Shown: piece by piece, positions 57,013 through 64,000 of the stretch
How the letters are laid out: every line of letters starts with the position of its first letter
Numbering within the stretch: position 1 is the stretch's first letter
Source of the DNA: Kroppenstedtia sanguinis
GTDB taxonomy: Bacteria; Bacillota; Bacilli; Thermoactinomycetales; DSM-45169
Assembly (NCBI RefSeq): GCF_050433445.1
Contig: NZ_JBNPXF010000001.1
Span: 248,001-312,000 of the forward strand
Reading direction: 5' to 3'
Length of the DNA: 64,000 nt
Translations under genes and position numbers: made by a program
Notes under the pieces: generated by a model
The model's input: the letters and a program-made list of their open reading frames with translations, nothing else
The model's database searches: none
Told to the model about the DNA's origin: nothing

Positions 57013-58539
57013 ATGTTTACTGTGGGCGAGATGTTGCGAAACCGAGCCGATTTTTCGCCACATCAGGAAGCCGTTGTGTATGAAGACGAGCGCGTGACCT
57101 ATTGGGAATTGAACCGGCGGGTGAACCGGTTGGCCCATTTTATGATGGAATTGGATGTGCAAAAAGGGGATCGGATCGCCATCCTTTGCAGTACCAATCA
57201 CCCCTTTGCCACGGTATTACTGGCGGCAGCCAAACTGGGGGTGGTGGCGGTTCCCCTCAATTGGCGGCTCAGTTTAGAAGAACTTCGGCAGGGAATGGAA
57301 CATAGTGAGCCCAAACTTCTCTTCTTTGACGAAGAGTTTTCCGAAACCGCCGATGAGTTGGAATCCTGCGAATTTCTGGAAAGGATGGTTCGGGTCAGCA
57401 TTGACCAGAAACTGAATCCTCCCTTTGCAGAAGCTCTTCTGGAATATCCGGATACGGAGCCAGATCTGCCAGTGGATCCGGAAGATCCACTGGCCCTTAC
57501 CTATACTTCTGGTACCACTGGCAAGCCCAAGGGGGTGATCACGACCCATGCCAATTTCCACGCCTTCGGGGTGGCCGCCAGTTTGACTCTGGATGTGCGG
57601 AGGGGCGACCGTTTTCTGATCTCCACCCCGCTTTTCCGAACCAACGGGTTGTCAGCCATGGTCAATGCCCTTTTGCTCGGAGGGACCGTGGTATTCATGC
57701 CGGATTTCCATCCCGTTAGAGCCTGGGAAGTGGTGGAGCGGGAGCGGATTAATCACTTGTTGAGCCTGCCTGGAATGTTGAGCTATATGCTTCCCGGCGC
57801 GATGAACAGGGATTGGGATACAGGTTCGATGCGGGATTTTATCTGTGGGGGTCCGGTGACAGAAGAAGTGATCCGGCAATATACCTCTCTGGGATTTCCG
57901 ATTGTCCAGATGTATGGTGCAAGTGAAGTGGCGGGTGGAATCACTTTCTGGAACCCGAGTATGGGGATTTCCACCAGTCACTCTGCAGGAAAGAAGCTCC
58001 TCGGCGAGATCAAAGTGGTGGATCCAAAATCCGGCGAGGATGTATCGCCGGGGGAAATCGGAGAGATTTTGTATCGGGGCCCACAAGTGACACCGGGATA
58101 TTGGAAGGATCCGGAGGAAACGGAGAGGGTGATTCAAGACGGCTGGTTTCATACCGGAGATATCGGCAGGCTGGAGGAAGACGGACTCCTTTATGTGATG
58201 GATCGCAGTAGTGACCTGATTTATTGCAATGAGGAACTAGTGTTGCCCTCCGAGGTGGAGAAGGTCCTAGCGGGGATGGAAGGTGTGGAGGAAGTGGCTG
58301 TGATCGGTGTGAAGGATTCAGAGAAGGGAGAGGTTCCCCGTGCGTATGTGGTCAAAGAAGAAAATTCCCCCGTGACTGAAGAGGATGTTCTTCGCTACGG
58401 CCGGGAGCGCCTTGTGGAACATCAGTTGATGGAAGTCGCCTTTGTGGACATGCTTCCTAGAAACAGTCTGGGTTTGATTACGAAATACATCTTACGGGAA
58501 CAGGTGGAGCGGATCAAAGCCATCGATGTAGGGGAATAA
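57013..58539 (+). CDS. AMP-dependent acyl-CoA synthetase/ligase, divergent C-terminus
   Basis: About 508 residues. The ATG at 57013 follows AGGGGTG by 8 bases; GTG codons at 57004 and 57010 are alternatives. The adenylation domain is normal in its first half: A3 LTYTSGTTGKPKGVITTH, PLFRTNGLSAMVNALLLGG, A5 YGASEVAGG and A7 WFHTGDIGRLEEDGLLYV. The hinge (A8) is DRSSDLIYCNEELVLPSEVE in place of the usual DxxKDxI..GGEN..P.EVE. The A10 motif reads LPRNSLGLITKYILRE: Leu488 stands where the catalytic lysine (GKI) is expected. The protein may lack normal adenylation or use the following Lys. Substrate unknown; monocistronic between two terminators. Confidence 0.85.
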   Translation: MFTVGEMLRNRADFSPHQEAVVYEDERVTYWELNRRVNRLAHFMMELDVQKGDRIAILCSTNHPFATVLLAAAKLGVVAVPLNWRLSLEELRQGMEHSEPKLLFFDEEFSETADELESCEFLERMVRVSIDQKLNPPFAEALLEYPDTEPDLPVDPEDPLALTYTSGTTGKPKGVITTHANFHAFGVAASLTLDVRRGDRFLISTPLFRTNGLSAMVNALLLGGTVVFMPDFHPVRAWEVVERERINHLLSLPGMLSYMLPGAMNRDWDTGSMRDFICGGPVTEEVIRQYTSLGFPIVQMYGASEVAGGITFWNPSMGISTSHSAGKKLLGEIKVVDPKSGEDVSPGEIGEILYRGPQVTPGYWKDPEETERVIQDGWFHTGDIGRLEEDGLLYVMDRSSDLIYCNEELVLPSEVEKVLAGMEGVEEVAVIGVKDSEKGEVPRAYVVKEENSPVTEEDVLRYGRERLVEHQLMEVAFVDMLPRNSLGLITKYILREQVERIKAIDVGE

Positions 58540-58540
58540 A

Positions 58541-58568
58541 ACAGCCGGGCGGAGTCCCACCCGGCTGT
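58541..58568 (+). terminator. Terminator-like hairpin of the ligase gene
   Basis: ACAGCCGGG (58541-58549)/CCCGGCTGT (58560-58568); no strong T-run, and it also serves the convergent ccdC-like gene. Confidence 0.6.
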
Positions 58569-58595
58569 CGCCTGAATTCTAGCCAGTACATAGAG

Positions 58596-59099
58596 TCACT
58601 TTGTCTCCGTCACGAGCGCATTTTCCTTCAGTTTTTTATACTTCCAATACATCATGATTCTCCAGGGGAGGAGCATGCCGAAGGCCAAGGTGAAAAAGAG
58701 ACCGGCGGTTTGTCCCAGAGTGATAAATTGCTCTATATACTCATGAGCTCCCATCCGGATGATTAACAACGCGAACAGGATGAGGATGAAAGCTTTGGAG
58801 CGTTTAAGATAAACCTGGCCGCCCTCCCCCACCTCAAACCGGGAGGTGTGGATCAGGGGTAGGGCAAAAAGAAATGTTCCTGTGACGAAGGCGGCCAGTC
58901 CCCAAGTGACGGGGATTCGAAAGGGCGGAAAGACAAACATTAGAAAGCCGGTGCTCATTCCGAGCGGCGGCATCAGAATCTTTTTGGCATTGGTGGGTTT
59001 ATTGGAGGCCCTGAGACGGATCAAGATCACCATCAGCGCCATGAACAAGGTGCTCAGAGTGGCTACCAGTTGCAAATTGAGTGGAAACACATGCCCCAT
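58596..59099 (-). CDS. CcdC family membrane protein (DUF1453)
   Basis: A 167-residue protein with five membrane helices: LVATLSTLFMALMVILIRL at the N-terminus, then GMSTGFLMFVFP, GLAAFVTGTFLFALPLI, FILILFALLIIRMG and GLFFTLAFGMLLPWRIMMY. The conserved LIRLRASNKPTNAKKILMPP segment is typical of CcdC. CcdC lies with cytochrome c maturation genes in B. subtilis, but is not needed for it, so the role is open. Expressed on the opposite strand to trpS. Confidence 0.8.
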   Translation of the reverse strand: MGHVFPLNLQLVATLSTLFMALMVILIRLRASNKPTNAKKILMPPLGMSTGFLMFVFPPFRIPVTWGLAAFVTGTFLFALPLIHTSRFEVGEGGQVYLKRSKAFILILFALLIIRMGAHEYIEQFITLGQTAGLFFTLAFGMLLPWRIMMYWKYKKLKENALVTETK

Positions 59100-59191
59100 C
59101 GTACATTACTCCTTCATGATCCCGTGTTTGATTGAGAGGCTTTTATAGTCATAGTACTCTGTTGGCCGGAAAAAATCAAAGCAGGTGAGCG

Positions 59192-59220
59192 TTGCGTTTT
59201 TATATATCCCAGAGTATGAT
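59192..59220 (+). promoter_or_regulatory. Sigma-A promoter of trpS
   Basis: TTGCGT (59192-59197), 17-base spacer, TATGAT (59215-59220), just ahead of the T-box leader. Confidence 0.7.
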
Positions 59221-59239
59221 AAAACAAATACTTGATGAC

Positions 59240-59476
59240 CTACCAGCGATGAAGAAGAAGAGTAGCGTGGAGAGTTCACCTCAGAGAGCCGGCGGTGGGT
59301 GCAAGCCGGTGTGAACGCCGCGTGAATGGGCTTCGGAGCTGCCTCCTTGGACCCGGCATGGAGAAAGGGAGGCCGGTCGGCTCAGATCCGGCCGTTATTC
59401 TTTAGAGCGCGCCTGATGTGGCGAAGCCGGGTGGTACCGCGAGAGAAGCCTCGTCCCGATGTGGACGGGCTTTTTT
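59240..59476 (+). ncRNA. T-box leader of trpS
   Basis: Stem I begins around GAAGAAGAGTAGCGTGG. The probable specifier is TGG (Trp) at 59327-59329 in GTGAATGGGCTTC. The T-box GCCGGGTGGTACCGCGAGAG lies at 59426-59445, followed by the terminator with AAGCCTCGTCC/GGACGGGCTT and TTTTTTT to 59476. Confidence 0.92.
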
Positions 59477-59504
59477 TATTTTCTGCAAAGGAGTGACTGA
59501 AAGG

Positions 59505-60488
59505 ATGAAACGTGTTTTTTCCGGAATGCAGCCAACAGGGGATCTTCATCTGGGCAACTACATTGGAGCATTGAAACGATTTATTCCATTGCAGGAAGAA
59601 GCGGAGTGTTTCTTCTGTGTGGTTGACCTACATGCTTTGACCGTCCCTCGGGACCCGGAAGATCTGAGGAGAAAAACAATGGAGTTGGCGGGACTCTATC
59701 TAGCGGCGGGGTTGGATCCTGAGCGGAGTGCTTTGTTTATTCAGTCTCACAACCCCGCTCACTCCGAGGGAGCTTGGTTGCTGCAGTGCATCACCCGCAT
59801 GGGTGAATTGAGCCGCATGACCCAGTTCAAGGACAAGGGAAAGGGATCAGATTCAGCTACAGCTGGTCTGTTCAGCTATCCTGTTCTGATGGCAGCGGAT
59901 ATCCTGCTCTATCAGGCGGATCTCGTCCCTGTCGGGGAGGATCAGAAACAACATCTGGAGCTGACCCGGGATCTGGCGGATCGGTTCAACCGCATCTACG
60001 GGGAAGTGTTCAAGATTCCGGAACCCCACATCGGAGAAACCGGCGCCCGCATCATGGCCTTGGACAACCCTGAAAAGAAAATGAGCAAGAGCGCCGACAG
60101 CTCCTTGAATAGTATTCAGCTCTTGGATGGTCCGGATCTGATTCTTAAGAAATTTAAACGGGCGGTTACCGATTCGGGAAGCCAAATTCGCTATGACCGG
60201 GAAAACAAGCCAGGAGTTAGTAATCTGCTGGATATTCACAGTGTCATGACTGGAGAGTCCGTCGATTCCCTGGTGGAGCGATATCGGGACAAAGGGTATG
60301 GTCATCTGAAGATCGATACCGCTGAAGTAGTGATTGGGGAGTTGAAACCGTTGCAGGAGCGTTTCCGCGATGTGATGGAGAGCGGGGAAGTGCAGCGCGT
60401 CTTGGCCAGAGGAGCGGAACGCGCCCAGGAGGTGGCTGGGGCGACTCTGTCCCGAATGCAACAAGCGATGGGGCTGGTTTCCAAATAA
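59505..60488 (+). CDS. trpS: Tryptophanyl-tRNA synthetase
   Basis: A 327-residue class Ic synthetase; ATG at 59505 with AAAGGAG upstream. SGMQPTGDLHLGNYIGAL holds the HIGH-like motif, then VDLHALTVPRDP, YPVLMAADILLYQADLVPVGEDQKQHLELTRD and the KMSKS motif EKKMSKSADSS. Controlled by the T-box leader. The place between holA and rpsT is not that of B. subtilis. Confidence 0.96.
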   Translation: MKRVFSGMQPTGDLHLGNYIGALKRFIPLQEEAECFFCVVDLHALTVPRDPEDLRRKTMELAGLYLAAGLDPERSALFIQSHNPAHSEGAWLLQCITRMGELSRMTQFKDKGKGSDSATAGLFSYPVLMAADILLYQADLVPVGEDQKQHLELTRDLADRFNRIYGEVFKIPEPHIGETGARIMALDNPEKKMSKSADSSLNSIQLLDGPDLILKKFKRAVTDSGSQIRYDRENKPGVSNLLDIHSVMTGESVDSLVERYRDKGYGHLKIDTAEVVIGELKPLQERFRDVMESGEVQRVLARGAERAQEVAGATLSRMQQAMGLVSK

Positions 60489-60493
60489 AAATA

Positions 60494-60518
60494 AAAGCGA
60501 CCCGTAAGGGTCGTTTTT
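60494..60518. terminator. Terminator shared by trpS and rpsT
   Basis: AAAAGCGACCC/GGGTCGTTTTT with GTAA loop; T-runs on both strands between convergent genes. Confidence 0.88.
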
Positions 60519-60526
60519 AAAATCCG

Positions 60527-60793
60527 TCAACTATTCAGGGCGTTGAACTTTTTCTCGAGGCGGGATTTTTGTCGAGCAACCGCATTTTTGTGGAAGAGGC
60601 CTTTGGTCGCGCCTTTGTCCAGCTTGCGCTTGGCTTCCCGCAACAGTTCACCGGCTGTTTCCTGTTCCTTATTTTCAACAGCCACCAGGAATTTCTTGAC
60701 GGAGGTGCGAATGGCGGATTTTTGGGCCGTCCGTTGCTGGCGCCGTTTTTCGTTTGTTTGGGTCCGTTTGACGGCGGATTTAATGTTGGGCAT
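60527..60793 (-). CDS. rpsT: 30S ribosomal protein S20
   Basis: An 88-residue basic protein starting MPNIKSAVKRTQTNEKRR with ATG at 60793 and RBS GGGAGGTGATC. Motifs SAIRTSVKKF and GLFHKNAVARQKSRLEKK are typical of bS20. Opposite orientation to gpr, as in B. subtilis. Confidence 0.97.
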   Translation of the reverse strand: MPNIKSAVKRTQTNEKRRQQRTAQKSAIRTSVKKFLVAVENKEQETAGELLREAKRKLDKGATKGLFHKNAVARQKSRLEKKFNALNS

Positions 60794-60977
60794 CTGATCA
60801 CCTCCCAATCTTTCAGGTCAAGTCGCCCGTTAAGCGTGCAACACGCTAAATTTTATCACGGGGTTTAGCAAAAAGCAAGACAGGCAACAGGTGGATATCC
60901 TCAGGATCGAGCGGGAATAAATCGGACTCAATCATGGAATAAATGGTAAGAAATGAACAGAAGGGATGGACTTGATC

Positions 60978-62099
60978 ATGGCCTCAAAAGATGAGATGAG
61001 GGATAGGGATCCACAGCTGGATTTGGCCAATTTCCCCGTTCGGACGGATCTGGCTCGGGAAGCGGTGGATATGGCAGCGCAAAACCAGGGGGACGAAGGT
61101 GGAATTCCGGGAGTTCAGATGGACGAGTATGAGGAGGATGGAATTACCACGAGTTGGATTCGGGTCCAGGATGAGCAGGGGGCGGAGGCGTTGGGGAAAG
61201 TTCCGGGACTGTACCTGACACTGGAGATTCCTTCTCTTCGTAGCAAGGATTCCAAATTGCAAAGCCGGGTTTCCTCCCATTTTGCCGATCAATTTGAGAA
61301 GTTCCTTCAGGAAACCGGGATCGATCCCAATGCTCAGATCCTGATTGTCGGTCTGGGTAATCGCGATGTCACCGCTGATTCCCTGGGTCCTTTTGTAGTG
61401 CAGCATATGATGGTTACTCGTCACCTGTTTTCATTGATGCCGGAACAGGTGGAAGCGGGTTATCGACCGGTCAGTGCCATCGCTCCCGGTGTCCTGGGGA
61501 CGACGGGAATGGAGACCAGCGAAATTATCTTTGGGGTTGTGGAGAAAACGCGTCCCGATGCGGTGATCGCTGTTGATGCCCTGGCTTCCCGGGCCCTTAG
61601 TCGGGTCAACACTACCATCCAAGTGGCGGACACAGGCATTAATCCTGGCTCTGGTGTGGGGAATAAGCGGAAAGCTCTCAACCGGGATAGCCTGGGCATC
61701 CCCGTCATCGCGATCGGGATTCCCACCGTGGTAGATGCTGCCACCATCGCTCATGACACGGTGGAAATGGTGGTCTCTTATCTCCATCGGGAAATGAACC
61801 AGAAGCAGCCAAGCCGCCCCCTCGATCCCTTGAACCGTCCCAATCTCCAAGAGCTTCGGGATCAGGAAGTTCCCTCTGACACTAGCCAACAGATGATGGG
61901 GATGGTGGGGACCCTTGATTCCGAGGAGAAGCGGCAATTGATCCACGAAGTGCTCGATCCCCTGGGGCAAAATTTGATCGTTACCCCGAAGGAAGTGGAC
62001 ATGTTTATCGGGGATATGGGGAAACTGGTGGCCGACGGTTTAAACTGCTCCCTCCATGAAGCAGTGACGATGGAAAATGTATCCGCCCATATCATCTAG
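60978..62099 (+). CDS. gpr: Germination protease (GPR)
   Basis: About 373 residues; the ATG at 60978 is 12 bases from AGAAGGG and preferred over one at 60966 which touches it. GPR is made as a zymogen in the forespore and degrades small acid-soluble proteins on germination. Features: NFPVRTDLAREA around the autoprocessing site, ILIVGLGNRDVTADSLGP, APGVLGTTGMETSEI, VIAVDALASRALSRVNTTIQ, DTGINPGSGVGNKRKALN and IGIPTVVDAATI. Expected sigma-G control; the promoter was not identified. Confidence 0.95.
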   Translation: MASKDEMRDRDPQLDLANFPVRTDLAREAVDMAAQNQGDEGGIPGVQMDEYEEDGITTSWIRVQDEQGAEALGKVPGLYLTLEIPSLRSKDSKLQSRVSSHFADQFEKFLQETGIDPNAQILIVGLGNRDVTADSLGPFVVQHMMVTRHLFSLMPEQVEAGYRPVSAIAPGVLGTTGMETSEIIFGVVEKTRPDAVIAVDALASRALSRVNTTIQVADTGINPGSGVGNKRKALNRDSLGIPVIAIGIPTVVDAATIAHDTVEMVVSYLHREMNQKQPSRPLDPLNRPNLQELRDQEVPSDTSQQMMGMVGTLDSEEKRQLIHEVLDPLGQNLIVTPKEVDMFIGDMGKLVADGLNCSLHEAVTMENVSAHII

Positions 62100-62103
62100 A
62101 AAC

Positions 62104-62220
62104 GTTGTGAAAAAACTCTTCACAGGGAGGGTGGGGTTTCACATGGAGTGACTTGGGATTGCTAGAACTTGGGTACCGACGTGTGAAACCTGATCCCGAC
62201 CGACTACACTTCTGCGGCCT
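62104..62220. repeat. Structured intergenic repeat, second copy
   Basis: GTTGTGAA...TTCAC hairpin, GGGAGGGTGGGGTTTCACAT, AGAACTTGGG and GTGTGAAACCTGATCCC. Stem GGTTTCACA (62135-62143)/TGTGAAACC (62182-62190). Related to 33255-33436, with one base pair changed on both sides. It fills the gap between gpr and spoIIP; the remaining bases to 62331 hold no gene. Confidence 0.6.
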
Positions 62221-62331
62221 GTCCGAAGTTGGAATCCAGCCTCTGAATCTAGCAAAGTTCAGAAATCCGTTCTACTCTACCTTTCCCCCTCATATATTCG
62301 CCAGTAGAGACAAGCTCGGGGAGGGAAGAGA

Positions 62332-63483
62332 ATGAAGAACCGGGTTCATCGGTTCAGCACCTGGAATATGTCCACTCCACAAGTCCGGAAATTGTTTGTG
62401 ATACTAATCCTGGGAACCGCCTTCATTTTTATGTTGACAGGACTGTTTGCGATGATTCAGGCGAAGCGGAGTGTCCAATCATCAGATCTGGGGCGGATCA
62501 CCTCCCATTTTTCAACAGAAACCTTTCTTTATCTGATGGGTGGAGAGATCCCCCACCTGACTACGATGGAGGATCATTTGAGAGAACCGGGATTCTCCCG
62601 TATTTTCTTTGAGCTGGTTACCAGTGTGGATCCCAAGGATCCCCGCACCTTTCTCGGAAGCGAATTGCCGGGATTTGCCCTGTTTGATACTGAGATTGTG
62701 GTGGCAGCGGAGGATGTGGACTACACTTCGATTCCGATTGAATCCCCTCCCCCCTCCGACTTGGAAAAGAAGATGGGGTCTAAACCGAAGGAGAAGGAGA
62801 AGAAGAAAAAGAAGTCTTCGGCTGAAAAGAAGGCAGGTACCCCGGATCAAGAGAAAAACAGGGTTTACATTTACCACACTCACTACACGGAATCCTTCCT
62901 CCCGGAACTGAAGGGGACGGATCCCAATACGGCCTATGACAACAAGATCAATATCGGCCGAGTGGGAGAGCGGTTTGCGGATTCATTGGAGAAATTAGGA
63001 ATCGGTTCCGAAGTTTACACCGAGGGGTACCAGGCGGAATGGAATCAACTTTATCAGGCATCCCGGGAAAAAGTGGTGGCGGCGATGAAGCAGGACAAGG
63101 ATCTCCAGTATTTCATCGATATCCATCGGGATTCGCAACGTCGGGGGAAGACCACCAAGGAGATCCATGGGAAAAATTATGCGCGGGTCGCCTTGGTGAT
63201 CGGGACCGCCAATCCCCATTGGGAGAAGAACGAGCAACTAGCTCGCAAACTCCACAATAAACTGAACGAACTGTACCCGGGTCTGTCCAAAGGCGTGTTC
63301 CGGAAAAGCCGAGCCATGGGAAACGGAGAATACAACCAATCCCTCTCCCCCAACAGTCTCCTGATGGAAGTGGGTGGAGTGGACAACACATTCGCTGAGA
63401 CCTATCGGACGGCTGACGCACTGGCTCGGGCGCTGGCGGAAATCCATTTTGATGCAGTACCAGTGGACGGAAAGGCGCGGTAG
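62332..63483 (+). CDS. spoIIP: Stage II sporulation protein P
   Basis: A 383-residue peptidoglycan hydrolase of the DMP engulfment complex. One N-terminal membrane helix (FVILILGTAFIFMLTGLFAMI), a stalk with a Lys-rich low-complexity stretch (about 145-170), and the catalytic domain with VYIYHTHYTESFLPEL (metal His), FIDIHRDSQRR, VIGTANPHWEKN and LLMEVGGVDNTFAE (catalytic Glu). Removes stem peptides and cuts glycan in the septum. Normal position after gpr. Confidence 0.95.
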   Translation: MKNRVHRFSTWNMSTPQVRKLFVILILGTAFIFMLTGLFAMIQAKRSVQSSDLGRITSHFSTETFLYLMGGEIPHLTTMEDHLREPGFSRIFFELVTSVDPKDPRTFLGSELPGFALFDTEIVVAAEDVDYTSIPIESPPPSDLEKKMGSKPKEKEKKKKKSSAEKKAGTPDQEKNRVYIYHTHYTESFLPELKGTDPNTAYDNKINIGRVGERFADSLEKLGIGSEVYTEGYQAEWNQLYQASREKVVAAMKQDKDLQYFIDIHRDSQRRGKTTKEIHGKNYARVALVIGTANPHWEKNEQLARKLHNKLNELYPGLSKGVFRKSRAMGNGEYNQSLSPNSLLMEVGGVDNTFAETYRTADALARALAEIHFDAVPVDGKAR

Positions 63484-63509
63484 TAAACTCGTCTGGAGGG
63501 GGATGGAAC

Positions 63510-63908
63510 ATGCGGGTAGGGATCCAAGTAGTGGCGTTGATGATGGTTCTACTGTTTGGAATCTTCCTAGGCATTGACACAGCGGAACAGAATATCCACC
63601 GCACCCAAGGGAGCGAAGGCGCTCCCCGAGCTGTTCACATCACCCCTCGGGAGGGACGGGTGGAGATTTCCGTCCTGGGCCACGTCTACGAGACCGAGAG
63701 TCCAGTCCTGATCCAAGAGGATCAGGAAGAGGAGCAAAAAGACGAAAAAAGTTCGCAAGAATCCTCGCAAGGAAACCCCGCTCCAACAGCCTCCGATGCC
63801 AGCAGCTGGTTGACCACCGCTGGCAACCAAGCCGGTGAAGGCATCAAACAAGCCACCCGCAAAGCGATTGAACAGATGGTGGGCTGGTTTCAGGAAAAGG
63901 ATCAGTAG
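63510..63908 (+). CDS. yqxA: YqxA family (DUF3679) protein
   Basis: A 132-residue protein with RBS GGAGGGGGATGG. One N-terminal membrane helix (VGIQVVALMMVLLFGIFLGI) with DTAEQNIHRTQG right after it, an acidic middle and a C-terminal amphipathic helix (GIKQATRKAIEQMVGWF). It occupies the place of B. subtilis yqxA between spoIIP and lepA. Sporulation-related role suspected; no enzyme motif. Confidence 0.82.
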   Translation: MRVGIQVVALMMVLLFGIFLGIDTAEQNIHRTQGSEGAPRAVHITPREGRVEISVLGHVYETESPVLIQEDQEEEQKDEKSSQESSQGNPAPTASDASSWLTTAGNQAGEGIKQATRKAIEQMVGWFQEKDQ

Positions 63909-64000
63909 AGGACCCCGGATCCCAAGAAACTCAATGGATATCGATAAGCATGTAGTCTGATGGAGACTTTCCCTTTTTGCTAAAATGATGAAGAAAAAAT
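63909..64000 (+). other. Intergenic end of window
   Basis: No gene. TTTCCC...TTTTTGCTAAAATGATG may be the start of promoter and leader for the next backbone gene (lepA in B. subtilis), which lies outside. Confidence 0.35.

Overview
The window reads as a chromosomal segment of a spore-forming, moderately GC-rich Firmicute. The gene order yqeG-yqeH-aroE-nadD-yqeK-rsfS ... comER-comEA ... comEC ... holA ... rpsT-gpr-spoIIP-yqxA is the Bacillales backbone known from Bacillus subtilis. Sporulation genes, T-box and S-box leaders, frequent TTG/GTG starts and strong GGAGG-type ribosome binding sites fit that. The many small mobile repeats and the composition suggest Thermoactinomycetaceae (Kroppenstedtia/Desmospora-like), but that is inference only. 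No tRNA, rRNA, CRISPR array, full-length transposase or prophage was seen.

Layout. 1-4.2 kb: tail of a sporulation-type YIEGIA pair, then a cytosolic-type formate dehydrogenase operon (catalytic subunit, DUF1641 protein, small HMA-like protein). 4.2-8.8 kb: a polymorphic toxin/immunity array with three copies of a head module that looks like a Flp/TadE prepilin leader, two related toxin tails, several immunity genes, and small mobile repeats inserted among and into them. 8.8-12 kb: AT-richer accessory DNA with small orphan genes. 12-18.3 kb: EcsAB-type ABC transporter, a serine hydrolase, a Tat-type metallophosphoesterase and a lipoprotein. 18.4-19.9 kb: a second, decayed toxin locus with the same prepilin-like head and two SUKH immunity genes. 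20.2-21.7 kb: an HTH-TPR (RRNPP-type) regulator overlapping a 43-residue secreted-peptide gene, a likely cell-cell signalling pair. 21.7-26 kb: DUF4349 lipoprotein, Rpn-family nuclease, S9 peptidase.

26.2-64 kb is the yqeG-to-spoIIP backbone broken by insertions: T-box leuS and TPP-riboswitch thiM between rsfS and comER, and about 15 kb between comEA and comEC. The latter holds an FMN-dependent hydroxy-acid oxidase, a cluster resembling methylamine-dehydrogenase maturation genes (MauE-like, MauD-like, a 12-cysteine MauA-like protein, a 29-residue peptide and a membrane protein, but no large subunit), rocD, an S-box controlled metY-metI-metC operon, dcd, yitT and a class A penicillin-binding protein. 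After comEC come holA, a DUF523 gene, a divergent acyl-adenylate ligase without the usual catalytic lysine, ccdC-like, T-box trpS, rpsT, gpr, spoIIP and yqxA.

The most interesting parts are (i) toxins headed by a prepilin-peptidase-type leader, (ii) the orphan Mau-like maturation cluster, (iii) the RRNPP regulator/propeptide pair, and (iv) small repeat families, one with 9-bp target duplications and one with a covarying stem.
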